DNA of 21,007 bases. Source: a virus. The position numbers were made by a program, and so were the translations under genes. The notes below the pieces were generated by a model. It saw nothing but the letters and a program-made list of their open reading frames with translations. It was not told where the DNA came from and ran no database searches. This document shows, piece by piece, positions 6,084-15,600 of this stretch (position 1 is its first letter; every line of letters begins with the position of its first letter). The DNA lies in IMG/VR virus record IMGVR_UViG_3300005732_000020, positions 1-21,007 of that record. One strand, 5' to 3'.

Positions 6084-6306
6084 TTACATGAGCTTTGTAG
6101 ATGCTACAAGAATATGCTTTAAAGAAAGGGTTTTTATTTATAGAGTACCGATATCAAATGACTCTATGAAAATAGAAATAGACTACAAAGGCAAGAAAAA
6201 ACTTGGCACTGAGATATACAGGTGGAAAACAGACCAAGATAAAATGGACAATAAGATAAAGGAGCTATATGAAACCATTGCAAAACAGATACAAAATAGA
6301 GAATAA
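6064..6306 (+). CDS. Small unknown protein (80 aa)
   Basis: An 80-residue protein that overlaps the previous gene by 20 nt and the next by 38 nt, both on the same strand. It is basic in the centre (KGKKKLGTEIYRWK, ~43-56) and helical and charged at the C-terminus. There is no membrane segment or catalytic motif. A second in-frame ATG at residue 9 is possible, but the first is kept because overlaps are the rule in this operon. Function is unknown. Confidence 0.6.
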   Translation: MKNVDSDYMSFVDATRICFKERVFIYRVPISNDSMKIEIDYKGKKKLGTEIYRWKTDQDKMDNKIKELYETIAKQIQNRE

Positions 6307-6628
6307 AGAGTATGTATATGACCCGTTGATGCTGAGGTTTCATTACAACACGTTCACAATCATGAGCAACGAAGAATTTATGGAAAATTTACCAAAGGCA
6401 TTACACTTCGCTTGCTTTATGAGTTTTATACTTAAACTTGACCAAATAGTAACACTTTCTGACAGAGGTATAATACACGAGCTAGTACATTTGTCTAATA
6501 CAGGAACTAAACAGTTTTCTGACATCACTGAAGTGCGAGAAAAATTTGATGATTTGTTTGGTGATATACCAGATAATTTCGATATTAATGCCAAATATCC
6601 AAAAAGCAGTGGACAACAAAATAGCTAA
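6269..6628 (+). CDS. Unknown protein (119 aa)
   Basis: A 119-residue protein. It is one of the few genes here with a Shine-Dalgarno-like AAAGGAG about 5 nt before its ATG (around 6258-6264), which supports the start inside the preceding gene. The middle (residues ~40-62, LPKALHFACFMSFILKLDQI) is hydrophobic but interrupted by charged residues, so it looks more like a buried helix than a membrane span. The C-terminus is acidic. Its end overlaps the MazG-like gene by 41 nt. No family is recognised. Confidence 0.65.
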   Translation: MKPLQNRYKIENKEYVYDPLMLRFHYNTFTIMSNEEFMENLPKALHFACFMSFILKLDQIVTLSDRGIIHELVHLSNTGTKQFSDITEVREKFDDLFGDIPDNFDINAKYPKSSGQQNS

Positions 6629-6989
6629 TGTGCTCGATTTCAATAAGTCCTTTGGTCTTATAAAAAACAATGAGCCATCACTAATAGCAGAATCTGAGTT
6701 TAATTTACGTCATAAACTTATGACCGAAGAACTCTCAGAGTACCTTGAGGCGTGTAAAAACAATGATTTAATAGAGGTGTGCGACGCAATCGTAGACCTC
6801 TTGTACGTTTTAAACGGTATGGTAGTTGCCCACGGTATTCAACATATTATTGAGGATATGTACAACGAAGTACACCGTTCTAACATGAGCAAGTTAGAAA
6901 ACGGAAAGCCCTTGTACCGAACTGACGGTAAAGTCATGAAAGGCTCGGAGTACTTCAAACCCAATTTAATTAAATACATCAATGAATAA
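6588..6989 (+). CDS. MazG-like nucleotide pyrophosphohydrolase
   Basis: A 133-residue protein from the ATG at 6588. An upstream in-frame ATG at 6546 would add a hydrophobic 14-residue extension that looks spurious. It carries the all-alpha NTP-PPase (MazG/HisE-type) metal site: TEELSEYLEA (Glu47, Glu48, Glu51) and EVCDAIVD (Glu63, Asp66, Asp70), the EExxE...ExxD pattern. It is followed by a phage-typical tail with DMYNEVHRSNMSK and a lysine/glycine-rich end. Such enzymes hydrolyse (d)NTPs to monophosphates, for example removing dUTP/dCTP or altering the nucleotide pool or (p)ppGpp during infection. Substrate cannot be read from the sequence. It lies in the middle of the nucleotide/DNA metabolism operon. 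Confidence 0.8.
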   Translation: MPNIQKAVDNKIANVLDFNKSFGLIKNNEPSLIAESEFNLRHKLMTEELSEYLEACKNNDLIEVCDAIVDLLYVLNGMVVAHGIQHIIEDMYNEVHRSNMSKLENGKPLYRTDGKVMKGSEYFKPNLIKYINE

Positions 6990-7209
6990 CATTAACGAGT
7001 TTATTGACGAAGTAATGTCTTCGTCAGACACGAACAAAGAAAAGAAAAACAAATTGCTAGAACACGATAGCAAGATGTACTGTTATCTCGGCATTGACTC
7101 TACAAAAAAAGAGAAAGAAGATGTCAAGAAAAAATCACGTGCAATCTATCGTGCTATAGCAAAGTTCGACCCTCTACTAGGGAAGAATTTTTTATTGTAC
7201 TTAGATTAA
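6982..7209 (+). CDS. Small lysine-rich unknown protein (75 aa)
   Basis: A 75-residue protein that overlaps the MazG-like gene by 8 nt and abuts the next ATG at 7210 with no gap. It is strongly basic and rich in Lys/Asp/Glu (for example STKKEKEDVKKKSRAIYRAI), with probable amphipathic helices; its end is hydrophobic (FLLYLD). It could bind nucleic acid or a host protein. No family is recognised. Confidence 0.65.
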   Translation: MNNINEFIDEVMSSSDTNKEKKNKLLEHDSKMYCYLGIDSTKKEKEDVKKKSRAIYRAIAKFDPLLGKNFLLYLD

Positions 7210-7380
7210 ATGTCCTCAGAAAGCCGCCTCAATTTTTTAACAAATTCCTTTGATAATATACATCAAAAGCTCAACGACGCTTTTGAAGAAATTGCTGACG
7301 GTGATTTTGAAGATGGACAAAACACTCTAAACTCTATTATTTACGATGTTCGTGAAATCAAGAAGATTATGCGACCATGA
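7210..7380 (+). CDS. Small acidic unknown protein (56 aa)
   Basis: A 56-residue protein read directly from the sequence. ATG 7210-7212 immediately follows the TAA of its neighbour, and TGA 7378-7380 overlaps the ATG of the phosphoesterase as ATGA. It is acidic and probably helical (NSFDNIHQKLNDAFEEIAD, then NSIIYDVREIKKIM). It fills an otherwise empty 170-nt gap and has stop/start couplings on both sides, so it is very likely real. Function is unknown. Confidence 0.7.
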   Translation: MSSESRLNFLTNSFDNIHQKLNDAFEEIADGDFEDGQNTLNSIIYDVREIKKIMRP

Positions 7381-8486
7381 GTAAAAGAAGAGTAAGAATA
7401 TCCGCAGAGGAAGCATCATATATGGGCATTGATGTTTCTCACTTAAAGGCAACACCAAATACATCAGTTCCATACCGAACATACCTCAACGAAGAACAAC
7501 TAAAAGAATTAAGTGAGTTTAGACATCGCGGTTTAGCTACTCACGCTAAAGCTAGGGGTATTGATTTTGACTCAGTAATAGAATACTGGGATAAGACAAA
7601 AGAATACTCAGTAAGAGTAAGGCCTGAAGTCGTACAAGTCAAAAGCATTGCAGATGATTTGTTTAGTGAAATGAAAGAGTACGCACCAGTGTACCCTGTC
7701 ATTTACAGAATACAACCCAAAGAACCACACCTCCTCGTAATAGACCCCGCAGATGTTCATATTGGTAAGTTAGCCACCTCGTTTGAAAGTGGAGAGGATT
7801 ACAACTCTGAAATCGCAGTCAAAAGAGTACTTGAGGGTGTTCAGGGTATACTTAACAAGTCAGCAGGTTGGTCTATCGATAAAATAGCACTCATTATAGG
7901 TAACGATATACTACATATAGATACCCCAACAAGAACCACAACTTCCGGAACACCCCAAGACACAGATGGGATGTGGTATGAGAACTTCTTGAAAGCAAAG
8001 AAACTATATGTTGATGTCATTGAAATGCTTGTTACTATAGCAGATGTACACGTAATGTACAACCCATCAAACCACGATTACACAAATGGTTTTTTTCTTG
8101 CAGATGTAATTAAGACTTGGTTTAATAACAATGAAAACATCACGTTTGATACATCTATATCACACCGTAAGTATATGCTGTACGGTCACAACCTTATAGG
8201 AACTACACATGGTGATGGAGCTAAGGCAAACGACTTACCATTACTAATGGCTGTAGAGGCTAAAACAGAATGGTCTTTATCTAAACATAGGTATCTGTAT
8301 ACACATCACGTACACCACAAGTCCTCTAAAGACTATATAGGGGTAACTGTTGAATCCTTACGTAGTCCAAGTGGCACAGACTCATGGCATCACAGAAAGG
8401 GCTATCAGCACGCCCCAAAAGCCGTTGAGGGTTTTATTCATCATCCTATACACGGTCAAGTATGTAGGTTAACACATTTATTCTAA
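7377..8486 (+). CDS. Calcineurin-like metallophosphoesterase
   Basis: A 369-residue protein. Residues ~1-105 form a leading region with charged helices (perhaps DNA-binding). The rest is a metallophosphoesterase with the di-metal motifs in order: D-x-H (Asp126, His128 in DPADVHIGK), GND (175-177), NHD (Asn232, His233), THGD (His278) and HHVHH (His310-314). This suits a phosphodiesterase or nuclease of the SbcD/Mre11-related fold class. Phage members are often annotated as DNA repair exonucleases but are seldom characterised. Whether the substrate is DNA, RNA or a small nucleotide cannot be decided. It overlaps the preceding small gene by 4 nt and the following one by 1 nt (TAATG). Confidence 0.85.
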   Translation: MSKRRVRISAEEASYMGIDVSHLKATPNTSVPYRTYLNEEQLKELSEFRHRGLATHAKARGIDFDSVIEYWDKTKEYSVRVRPEVVQVKSIADDLFSEMKEYAPVYPVIYRIQPKEPHLLVIDPADVHIGKLATSFESGEDYNSEIAVKRVLEGVQGILNKSAGWSIDKIALIIGNDILHIDTPTRTTTSGTPQDTDGMWYENFLKAKKLYVDVIEMLVTIADVHVMYNPSNHDYTNGFFLADVIKTWFNNNENITFDTSISHRKYMLYGHNLIGTTHGDGAKANDLPLLMAVEAKTEWSLSKHRYLYTHHVHHKSSKDYIGVTVESLRSPSGTDSWHHRKGYQHAPKAVEGFIHHPIHGQVCRLTHLF

Positions 8487-8644
8487 TGTTTATAATCACA
8501 TTACGTTGGCCTCATGAGGGGGTGGTACTAGGATATGAAGTCTTCTATCCTACAGAAAATGAGAATTACTACACATTTAGAGTTCACTTACTATTAATTT
8601 CTATAGCATACGAGTGGGGGGAAGACTATAATCCGTATATTTGA
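8486..8644 (+). CDS. Small unknown protein (52 aa), last gene before terminator
   Basis: A 52-residue protein read directly from the sequence. ATG 8486-8488 shares its first base with the phosphoesterase stop (TAATG); TGA is at 8642-8644. It is aromatic-rich, with GYEVFYPTENENYYTFRV followed by a hydrophobic HLLLISIAYEW stretch and an acidic end. The hydrophobic part is too short for a clear membrane span. It sits 41 nt before a strong intrinsic terminator, as the last gene of the block. Function is unknown. Confidence 0.65.
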   Translation: MFIITLRWPHEGVVLGYEVFYPTENENYYTFRVHLLLISIAYEWGEDYNPYI

Positions 8645-8685
8645 TGTATAGCACGTATTTCCTACTTGCAATTTGTTTTCATTGT

Positions 8686-8716
8686 AAAAACCCTCGGTAA
8701 TTTACTGGGGGTTTTT
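8686..8716 (+). terminator. Strong intrinsic terminator of the early/middle operon
   Basis: A hairpin with a 14-pair stem (two G-T pairs) and a 3-nt loop: left arm 8686-8699 starting AAAAACCC, right arm 8703-8716 ending GGGTTTTT, then CTTT. The T-tract closes the stem on the 3' side, and the A-tract on the left would let it work on the opposite strand too. It separates the main replication operon from the last two + strand genes. Confidence 0.85.
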
Positions 8717-8730
8717 CTTTAAATTTGAAT

Positions 8731-9213
8731 ATGAAGCCAAGCAAAAAGATATTCGTGAACAGAGAGCCAAACGATGACGACTTGGAAGTAATCAAAGAAC
8801 TCATTAAGACTCACGATATAAAGAAGTACGTACCAGATTCGTATGTGTACATACAAATAAATGAAGGTGAGAGTGTAGAGGTATTGAGATTTCCAGATGG
8901 AGCGGTTCATAAGACTATGAAAGAGTACCAACTGGAAGCAAAGCAAGCCGTGCAGTTTATATATCACACGATTGAAATAGAGCAATCAATAAAAGAACTT
9001 CAGTATTGGTCAAGTATAAATCAATACAAGAAGTATATTCCCGTGATAGCTGAAGCTAAAATGAAAGGTGGTATGGAAAAGGTATATGCTGATTTTGCTA
9101 TATACGCTAAAGACCAAGTAGAAGCTGGTATTACGCTAAGCGACATGGACTTTGAAGAATACTTATACTTAGAAGATGTAGATGAGGAAGAAGAGACAGA
9201 TTACACGCAGTAA
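8731..9213 (+). CDS. Acidic unknown protein (160 aa)
   Basis: A 160-residue protein from ATG 8731, the first ATG after the terminator; a TTG at 8725 is in frame but not needed. It is mixed helix/strand: basic near the N-terminus, then a strand-rich part (YVYIQINEGESVEVLRF, ~36-52), then long helices, ending in a very acidic tail (EEYLYLEDVDEEEET, ~141-156). Acidic tails of this type occur in DNA-mimic or host-polymerase-binding phage proteins, but nothing specific is recognised. It has no visible consensus promoter; transcription may come from read-through or an unseen late promoter. Confidence 0.7.
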   Translation: MKPSKKIFVNREPNDDDLEVIKELIKTHDIKKYVPDSYVYIQINEGESVEVLRFPDGAVHKTMKEYQLEAKQAVQFIYHTIEIEQSIKELQYWSSINQYKKYIPVIAEAKMKGGMEKVYADFAIYAKDQVEAGITLSDMDFEEYLYLEDVDEEEETDYTQ

Positions 9214-9625
9214 GAAAACAACGGTAGATGGTATTCAGTTCGCCTCTAAGTTAGAGAGCCATATGTATAAACTACTAAGGGCCTACAAAATAGATTTTAA
9301 GTACGAAGGTGAAAAGTATATATTGATAGACGACTTTCGATTTGAGTCTTCATCATTTGAAAAGACTGCTGCAAAAAAATATCTACACGACAGGGGTAAC
9401 AAAAAAATTCTACCCATATCATACACACCAGATTTTATTGATGCTCAGTATCCACCTCGTTATATAATAGAATGCAAGGGAAACCCAAACGAACGATTCC
9501 CACTGGTATGGAAACTGTTCAAGAGATACATACACCTTAAAGGATGGGACACTAAATTATACATGCCCCGCAATCAAAAAGACTGCGAGGCTGTTATTGG
9601 TCTGCTCAAAGAAGCTGGGTTTTAG
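9182..9625 (+). CDS. DUF1064-like PD-(D/E)XK endonuclease
   Basis: A 147-residue predicted DNA endonuclease, probably acting on branched or nicked DNA. It has the DUF1064-type layout: VDGIQFASKLESHMYKLL (Glu25), YTPDF (Asp84) and IIECKG (Glu97-x-Lys99), i.e. the D...ExK site. Later basic residues (KLFKRYIHLKG) suit DNA binding. The ATG at 9182 lies 32 nt inside the previous gene. It is the last + strand gene, and its TAG (9623-9625) overlaps the TAA of the - strand 2409-aa gene. It could be the Holliday-junction resolvase used in packaging or recombination; substrate is inferred. Confidence 0.8.
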   Translation: MRKKRQITRSKKTTVDGIQFASKLESHMYKLLRAYKIDFKYEGEKYILIDDFRFESSSFEKTAAKKYLHDRGNKKILPISYTPDFIDAQYPPRYIIECKGNPNERFPLVWKLFKRYIHLKGWDTKLYMPRNQKDCEAVIGLLKEAGF

Positions 9626-9638
9626 AATTGGTCTAAAA
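9620..9638. terminator. AT-rich hairpin at the convergent junction
   Basis: TTTTAGA (9620-9626) - ATTGG - TCTAAAA (9632-9638) spans the two overlapping stop codons. Being symmetric, it could act on transcripts from either side, but the 7-bp stem is AT-rich and weak and there is no long T-tract. This is the only candidate I see for ending the two converging transcripts. Confidence 0.35.
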
Positions 9639-12600
9639 GATTTCTTCGTTCTACACCTTGTTCTTTTTCTTCTTCGGTAGCTTTGATTTTCATATTAGGG
9701 TCTTTAGGGTCAAAAGACATCTTATCTGTACCAATAGCATCATAGATTTCCTCAAGCTGACGCTCCATTTTATCAGCAACCTTATTTATATCCTGCTTTG
9801 GAACACCGGGCGCCATAGCTGCTACTAGTCTTAAGTACAGCAACATGTTAGTAGCGTCATCTAATCTTTCCCTTATCGGCTCAGAAGCAGAAGTAATAGC
9901 TACTCCTGTAACACCTTGTGCAGACATGGTATTCCGCTTGTATATCATACCCTCATTTGATAAGCTAATCGCACGATTTAAATTCTCATATTCCTGTCCT
10001 AGAATACTTAAAATACCAGCATTATTACCAATAAAAGAGTACAAACCATCTTTAGTCATTAAGCTCTTGGTGTCCTGTGTTAGAAACTCAGTCACCTTTA
10101 AATCCTCCATCTCTAAAGAAGTCATACCATAATTCCACATAGCTTTCACCATATCATCAGCTAAGTCTGGTCTTGGTAATGGATTCATCATTTTTGATAA
10201 ATCTTGAACCACCTTCTCTGCAATGTTAATATTGTATGGACTAATCTTAAGCTTGTTTTCATAGGTCATCAAAAGCTCTCCAATGTCTTTAGAATTATAC
10301 TCTATTTGTTGTAGATTATCTTGAACAATGGTTAGAGTCGTTTTGTATTCCTCAGTGGATTTCGATTTATCTGGGTCTAGTTCTCTTATAGCTTCAATGC
10401 TTAAATCTGCAAGTTCACGGTTTTCTATTGGTAATAGGTTGTTACCAATCACCGATGACATGCCACCGTATCTCTCAATATCATCCTCATCTATAGCTCC
10501 AAAAAGACGAGCTAAACCGGCAACACCTTGGTAAATACCAACAACTCCGACAGCTTTTAATCCCTCGAAATATGCAATTTCTCGAACTTTACCTTCCAAA
10601 AACCTGCGTGATTGCTGTTTCTGTTCGGGGTCAAGCATTGGGTCTTTAAGCTTCTGAAGATTAGCTAAAATTGTAGAACGTGTGTTAAAGGTAAAACTAC
10701 CAAACGGTACAACAAACTTTGTTATGTTGTTACTAAACTGAGTAGTGTAGTCACCATATAAACCAGCTTGAGACGTTGAGGTGGTTTGCTTCTGTGTCTC
10801 GTCAATTTTCTGGTCAGCATAATTTATTGCCTCTATATTTGGATTTTTGTTTTCGTTCTCCCAAAAACTCTCATCATACTTAGCACCCTGCTTAATGCGG
10901 TAATCAATATATAACGACTCAAAAGTTGCGTTTGCAGCAGCACGGTCACCATTGGCTAACATTAATTCTAAAGTTGCTTCATTGGACGAACTTAACAAGT
11001 CCATGGCTTGTTTTATGGTGTATAGTACAGGACTCTTAGAATCAGGTATAAGACCACGATTGTAAAATCTCTGGTATGTATTTTTTTCTTTAGCTTCTAT
11101 TTCAGCTTCTGTATCCCCCTCTACAACATCTACTAAACCAAAGTTTCTAAGGTAGTAAGACATTGGCATTTTTCTGTTTTGATTTGTAATCAACTCAGAA
11201 CCTAAAGAGTTTCGCATGCCTGTGCGCGACTTAGCATATATATTTGACGCATAGGCATTACTACCCATGAGTTTTCTAAGCTGTTGTACAGTCCACGTTT
11301 TTCCTTCAACACCAGAAGTCGCATGTCCAGTACCAGTGTAAAAAGCTATGTTACTACGACTCAAATGGCTCTTAGCTTCTTTACTAGTGAGTAATGGCAT
11401 TACACCACTTACCGCGGATTGATACTGACGTATGTTCTGTGTCACACCAGTAAGAACTAAGGCACTTGCAGAACTGTAGGCAGCCTGTACTACTGAAGAC
11501 CATACCCCATCAGCAGGGTCTATATCCCCAATATCTGTAGTGTTTAAATGAGCACTCTTGATGTCCTTCTCAAAAATGTTTTCTCGCATCTTGAATGCAT
11601 TAGAAAAACGATTGTACACATCACTGGTACGCATGTCACCCCTATCATTCATAACATTACCTTCAAACAACTGTTGGAATAAAGGCATATCCATCATTTG
11701 TGATATCTGACGGTATTGGTCACGTGCGCTTACCTCTAGTTCAAGACCCTGTAATGACCCGTACATCTGATTAAAGAAGTTACCGGGTGCTAAGCGAAGA
11801 CTCAATCCACTTTCATCGTTAGAAAGAATTTCTGGAAGGGTAGCGTCTTTAGTTTGTCCAGCTGTGCTTGAAGGGTTAGCTTCTTCCTCATATCCAATAC
11901 GGTCAACATAGGTTTGACCATCAGCATATTGATAAAAAGAAGGTAGGTATACCTCCATTTCTGTAACATCGAAATCCGCATATCTTTCTAGATACTGCAT
12001 TGCTTCAGCATTGGGCTGCATAGCAACAAATTTGTCTATGAGTTCTGTATTTCTTCCAGAAGCTTTTGATGCAACATCCTCATAAGAATTAGCTTCCGCA
12101 ATATTTAGTTTATCTACAATAGCTTTAAATGATAAATACTGCGCCTCGTATTTAGGATTACGGTCAGAAGGTTTTTTATTTTTATCAGCTTCGTAATTAG
12201 AACGTCTTATATCTAATTCCTGAAGTATAAGACTTTTGTTTCTTGTAAACTCAACGTCTTGACCATTTTTAATCTCACCTCGTAGTCTACGCAGATTACT
12301 GAGAAGCATTTGCTCGTAGCTGTTATTGATGTGATTAGGGTCACTCATTTCCCGACGCTCTTTTGCACTAGCGTTCTTATAATCCTCATCGTTCTCAGCA
12401 GACAAAGCATAAGCATCAGTGTGCTCTTTCTTAATATTAGCTACCTTTTGTTTAGCTTCGTCAGTACGTCGACCTGCTTCATTATTTAAATCAATAAAAG
12501 CCTTACCCACCTTAGAATCTTTAAACAGATTCTGCATTAAAACAGTGGTTGTTGCAAGTGTACCCACCTTATCACTAAGGCTTCCAGAGTACATATCTAA

Positions 12601-15600
12601 ACTTAGATTTATAATACCCTTAATCGCTTCATTACCCTCTGTTGTGTAGATGTCAATTTTTCGGTCACCTAGTTCTGTTTGTATATCAAGAACCATATCG
12701 ATAACATCCAACAAGTTTTCTACTTCGCCCGGCTTTGTCTTGTTTCCTTTTTCTACATCAAGCAAGTAACCAACAAGTGTTGATTTTTGATTGTTGTTTA
12801 AGTAGCTTAATACATCGGTTTTGTCATTAATCAACTCTATACGGTCAACTAACTTTGAGTCCCTAGACTCTTCAAAAGCGCTCGTTGAAGGCTCTTCTGC
12901 AGTAGGAGTTACATCTGAAGACTCTGTTGTTGGAGGTGCTTGATTTTGTAGATTATTCTTAATATCATCTAACCTGTTTTGCAATTCACCTTTCTTATTG
13001 TCATAACGAGAATTAATCTCATCAATTCCAGACTGGTCAGGTGAACTAGGTTTTTGGATACGAGCTTCTAACAACTCTCTTAACTTAGCCTTGTCAGCAT
13101 CACTACCAGAGAATTCTTCCAAAACTCGGTCAATCGTTCTATTGTAACGTCCAGCTAAGTGGTCACCTAATACAGAAACAACTGAGAAATTTCGACCACC
13201 CTCAATAAGTTGGAATACCGAACCTCCCAAAAGTATTTTACCGGGAATACTTTGAGCACTGTTTGCAATATCTAGAGCGATATCATTAGCGTAGGGCGTA
13301 CTATATCTTCTTTCTTCAAATTCTTCCGAACTTGCAAAGACATTCAAAGTTGAATGTCCATCCTCATCGGTACTTGTATCCTCTTCAACAGAGATTCTTG
13401 ACTGTGTCCTACTCGAGTACTCAATCTTTTCTGATGTTGATGACTCTACAGCTTTAGCAGAAGCCTCATCTTCAGCTAATTTAATCTCATTATCTCTCTG
13501 TTTATCTAATTCAGTTAACTCAGATTCAATCTGTTTAATCTCATTAGCGGATTCAACATCTATATCTTCTAGTTTCAGTTCCGGAGAAACAGCTTCCATT
13601 GATAAATTAGCGTCTGCTAAAAGCCCCTTATTCTTTTCAGACTCACGTATATTGTCAACATGCTCTTGCACATTAAAACCCTCAAGTATCTCACGAGGTA
13701 TGTTTTGCGTTCTGTTAGCATCGGCACGAGTTGTATTCTCGATTATTCTAACTTCACCATCTTGACCTAAAAATCCAGCTGATTCAGCAAGAAAAATCTC
13801 AACTGCCTTATCTTTTATTTCGCTTTGAGGTATTTGATTCACCCCTTCAACTTGTTCCTCTGAAACAGACGACACACCTTCCTCTGTTGACAATACATCT
13901 CCAGTAACAAAGGATGCCGCAACATCTTGACCTTTGTATTTATTCTTTACCAAATCATCTACAGCAGCCTGCATATAGATGGATTTTTGTTCAGATGACA
14001 TGTAATCAAAAGAAATAGTCGATGGATACTTCATCATCACACGACGTGCTCTTTCTTTTGCCTCTTCTAACTTAGGCACAGCAGCTCTAGCAAGGTTACC
14101 GTCTTCAGAATTTTTAACGGTGTTAGCATAGTTCTTTACATCAGCCATAGACTGTAAGAACTCATACTTATCCTCTGGAGTCATCTCGTCTATAATATCC
14201 TGCTTCTGATTCTTATGATTAATTAATTGAGAACCAAATTTATCTACGAGTTCCTGTTGAGCGTTTAACTGAGCTTCACTATATGTAATTGATTGTTGAG
14301 AATCATCTAAGCTCTCATTGGATTTTTTATTTGCAGCAACCATGTCTTCATACACTGCTAACTCGGTTTTATAACTTTGTAACGTCTCTTGTTCAGCGTT
14401 AAAGGTTAAATTACCTCTCATAAAGCCGTCAACAGCATTACTTATTCGTTTATTTTGGACACGAGTACCAAGCGAAGCAATACCTGTAGCGGTAAAAAAT
14501 GTTTGAGCACCAGTCTCCGCAAACATATCGAATAACTCCTTTTGATTGAAATCCTTCAATCCCCATGCTACATCTACAGCATATTGAGCCATCATTATAG
14601 ACTCCTCCTCTGCAAACTCAAGAGCCAGAACCCTTGGCTGTACTCCTAACGATGTAGCAAGTTTATTTATAAAACCCTTGTGGAACTGCGCTCCGTATTG
14701 GTCGGCTAAAATCTTAGCGTTTTCTGCAGTTTTTGCACCCGCAAAGTTTTTAACACCCGATATACCCTTAAAGTATTTAAATGTAAATAGACTTGTAAGA
14801 CCTGTTTCTATACCACCAACTGTAAATGCATAAGCTTTCTGCTCAGCACGTGTCATGTTTGCCATGCGTTTCAGCTCAGCCTCTTTCCATGCACTTGTAG
14901 TGTAGTTTTCACCAAGAACTTTTTTAGCATCTTGCTGCTGCTTCTCAAGGCTATACATGGTTTCACCATAGCCATTCATAAAGGTCAAGGCTAAACCCAT
15001 CTCTGGATTCATCATATACATAGCAGTAATAGGCAGGCTTTCCATCGTTGCATTACCGCCCTTAGCTAAGACCTCAGCAAAGCTGTTAGCATCCGTTATT
15101 CCAGATTCGTAGTATGGTAGCCACTCTTCACGAGTATCTTGAATAACCTCTTTTGTAAGATAACCTAAGTCCTGAAAGTCTGGGTCATTAGCTTTGATGA
15201 CATCCTTAGATATCATCATTGGAACACCGCCTACTGAAGCACTCTGCATCGGCAATGCTTTCATCAAGCTGCTACCAATATCAGCAATAGATAAGACCAA
15301 GGTCTGACCTAAATCTAAGAGTCTTTCTCCAGCTAATACAGCTTGGTCGTAAGCCTCTTGAATATACCGAGACGATACCTCAAACTCTCTAATTGGAGTT
15401 GCGTTGTTACGTTCTTGTAACTCCGCTAAGGACTCAAGCATTTCCCCAGCTATCTTACCCTGCACATCTGGGTTTATAGATATTTTTATATCTCTTTTTT
15501 CTACGGCTAAAATACCATCGTAATCAGATAGTAGGTGTTGTGCCTCTGCGTATGTTGCTACTCTATCATTAATAAGAAGGTTTTGTCCAAAGCTCATGTC

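Noticed and set aside
6546-6587. Upstream ATG for the MazG-like gene (14 extra residues)
   Set aside because: The extension is a short hydrophobic run unlike the family N-terminus, and the ATG at 6588 gives a normal-length protein.
8719-8985. 88-aa frame on the minus strand opposite the acidic gene
   Set aside because: Shadow of the 8731-9213 gene; composition rich in aromatic and hydrophobic residues typical of antisense frames, and it would run against its operon.
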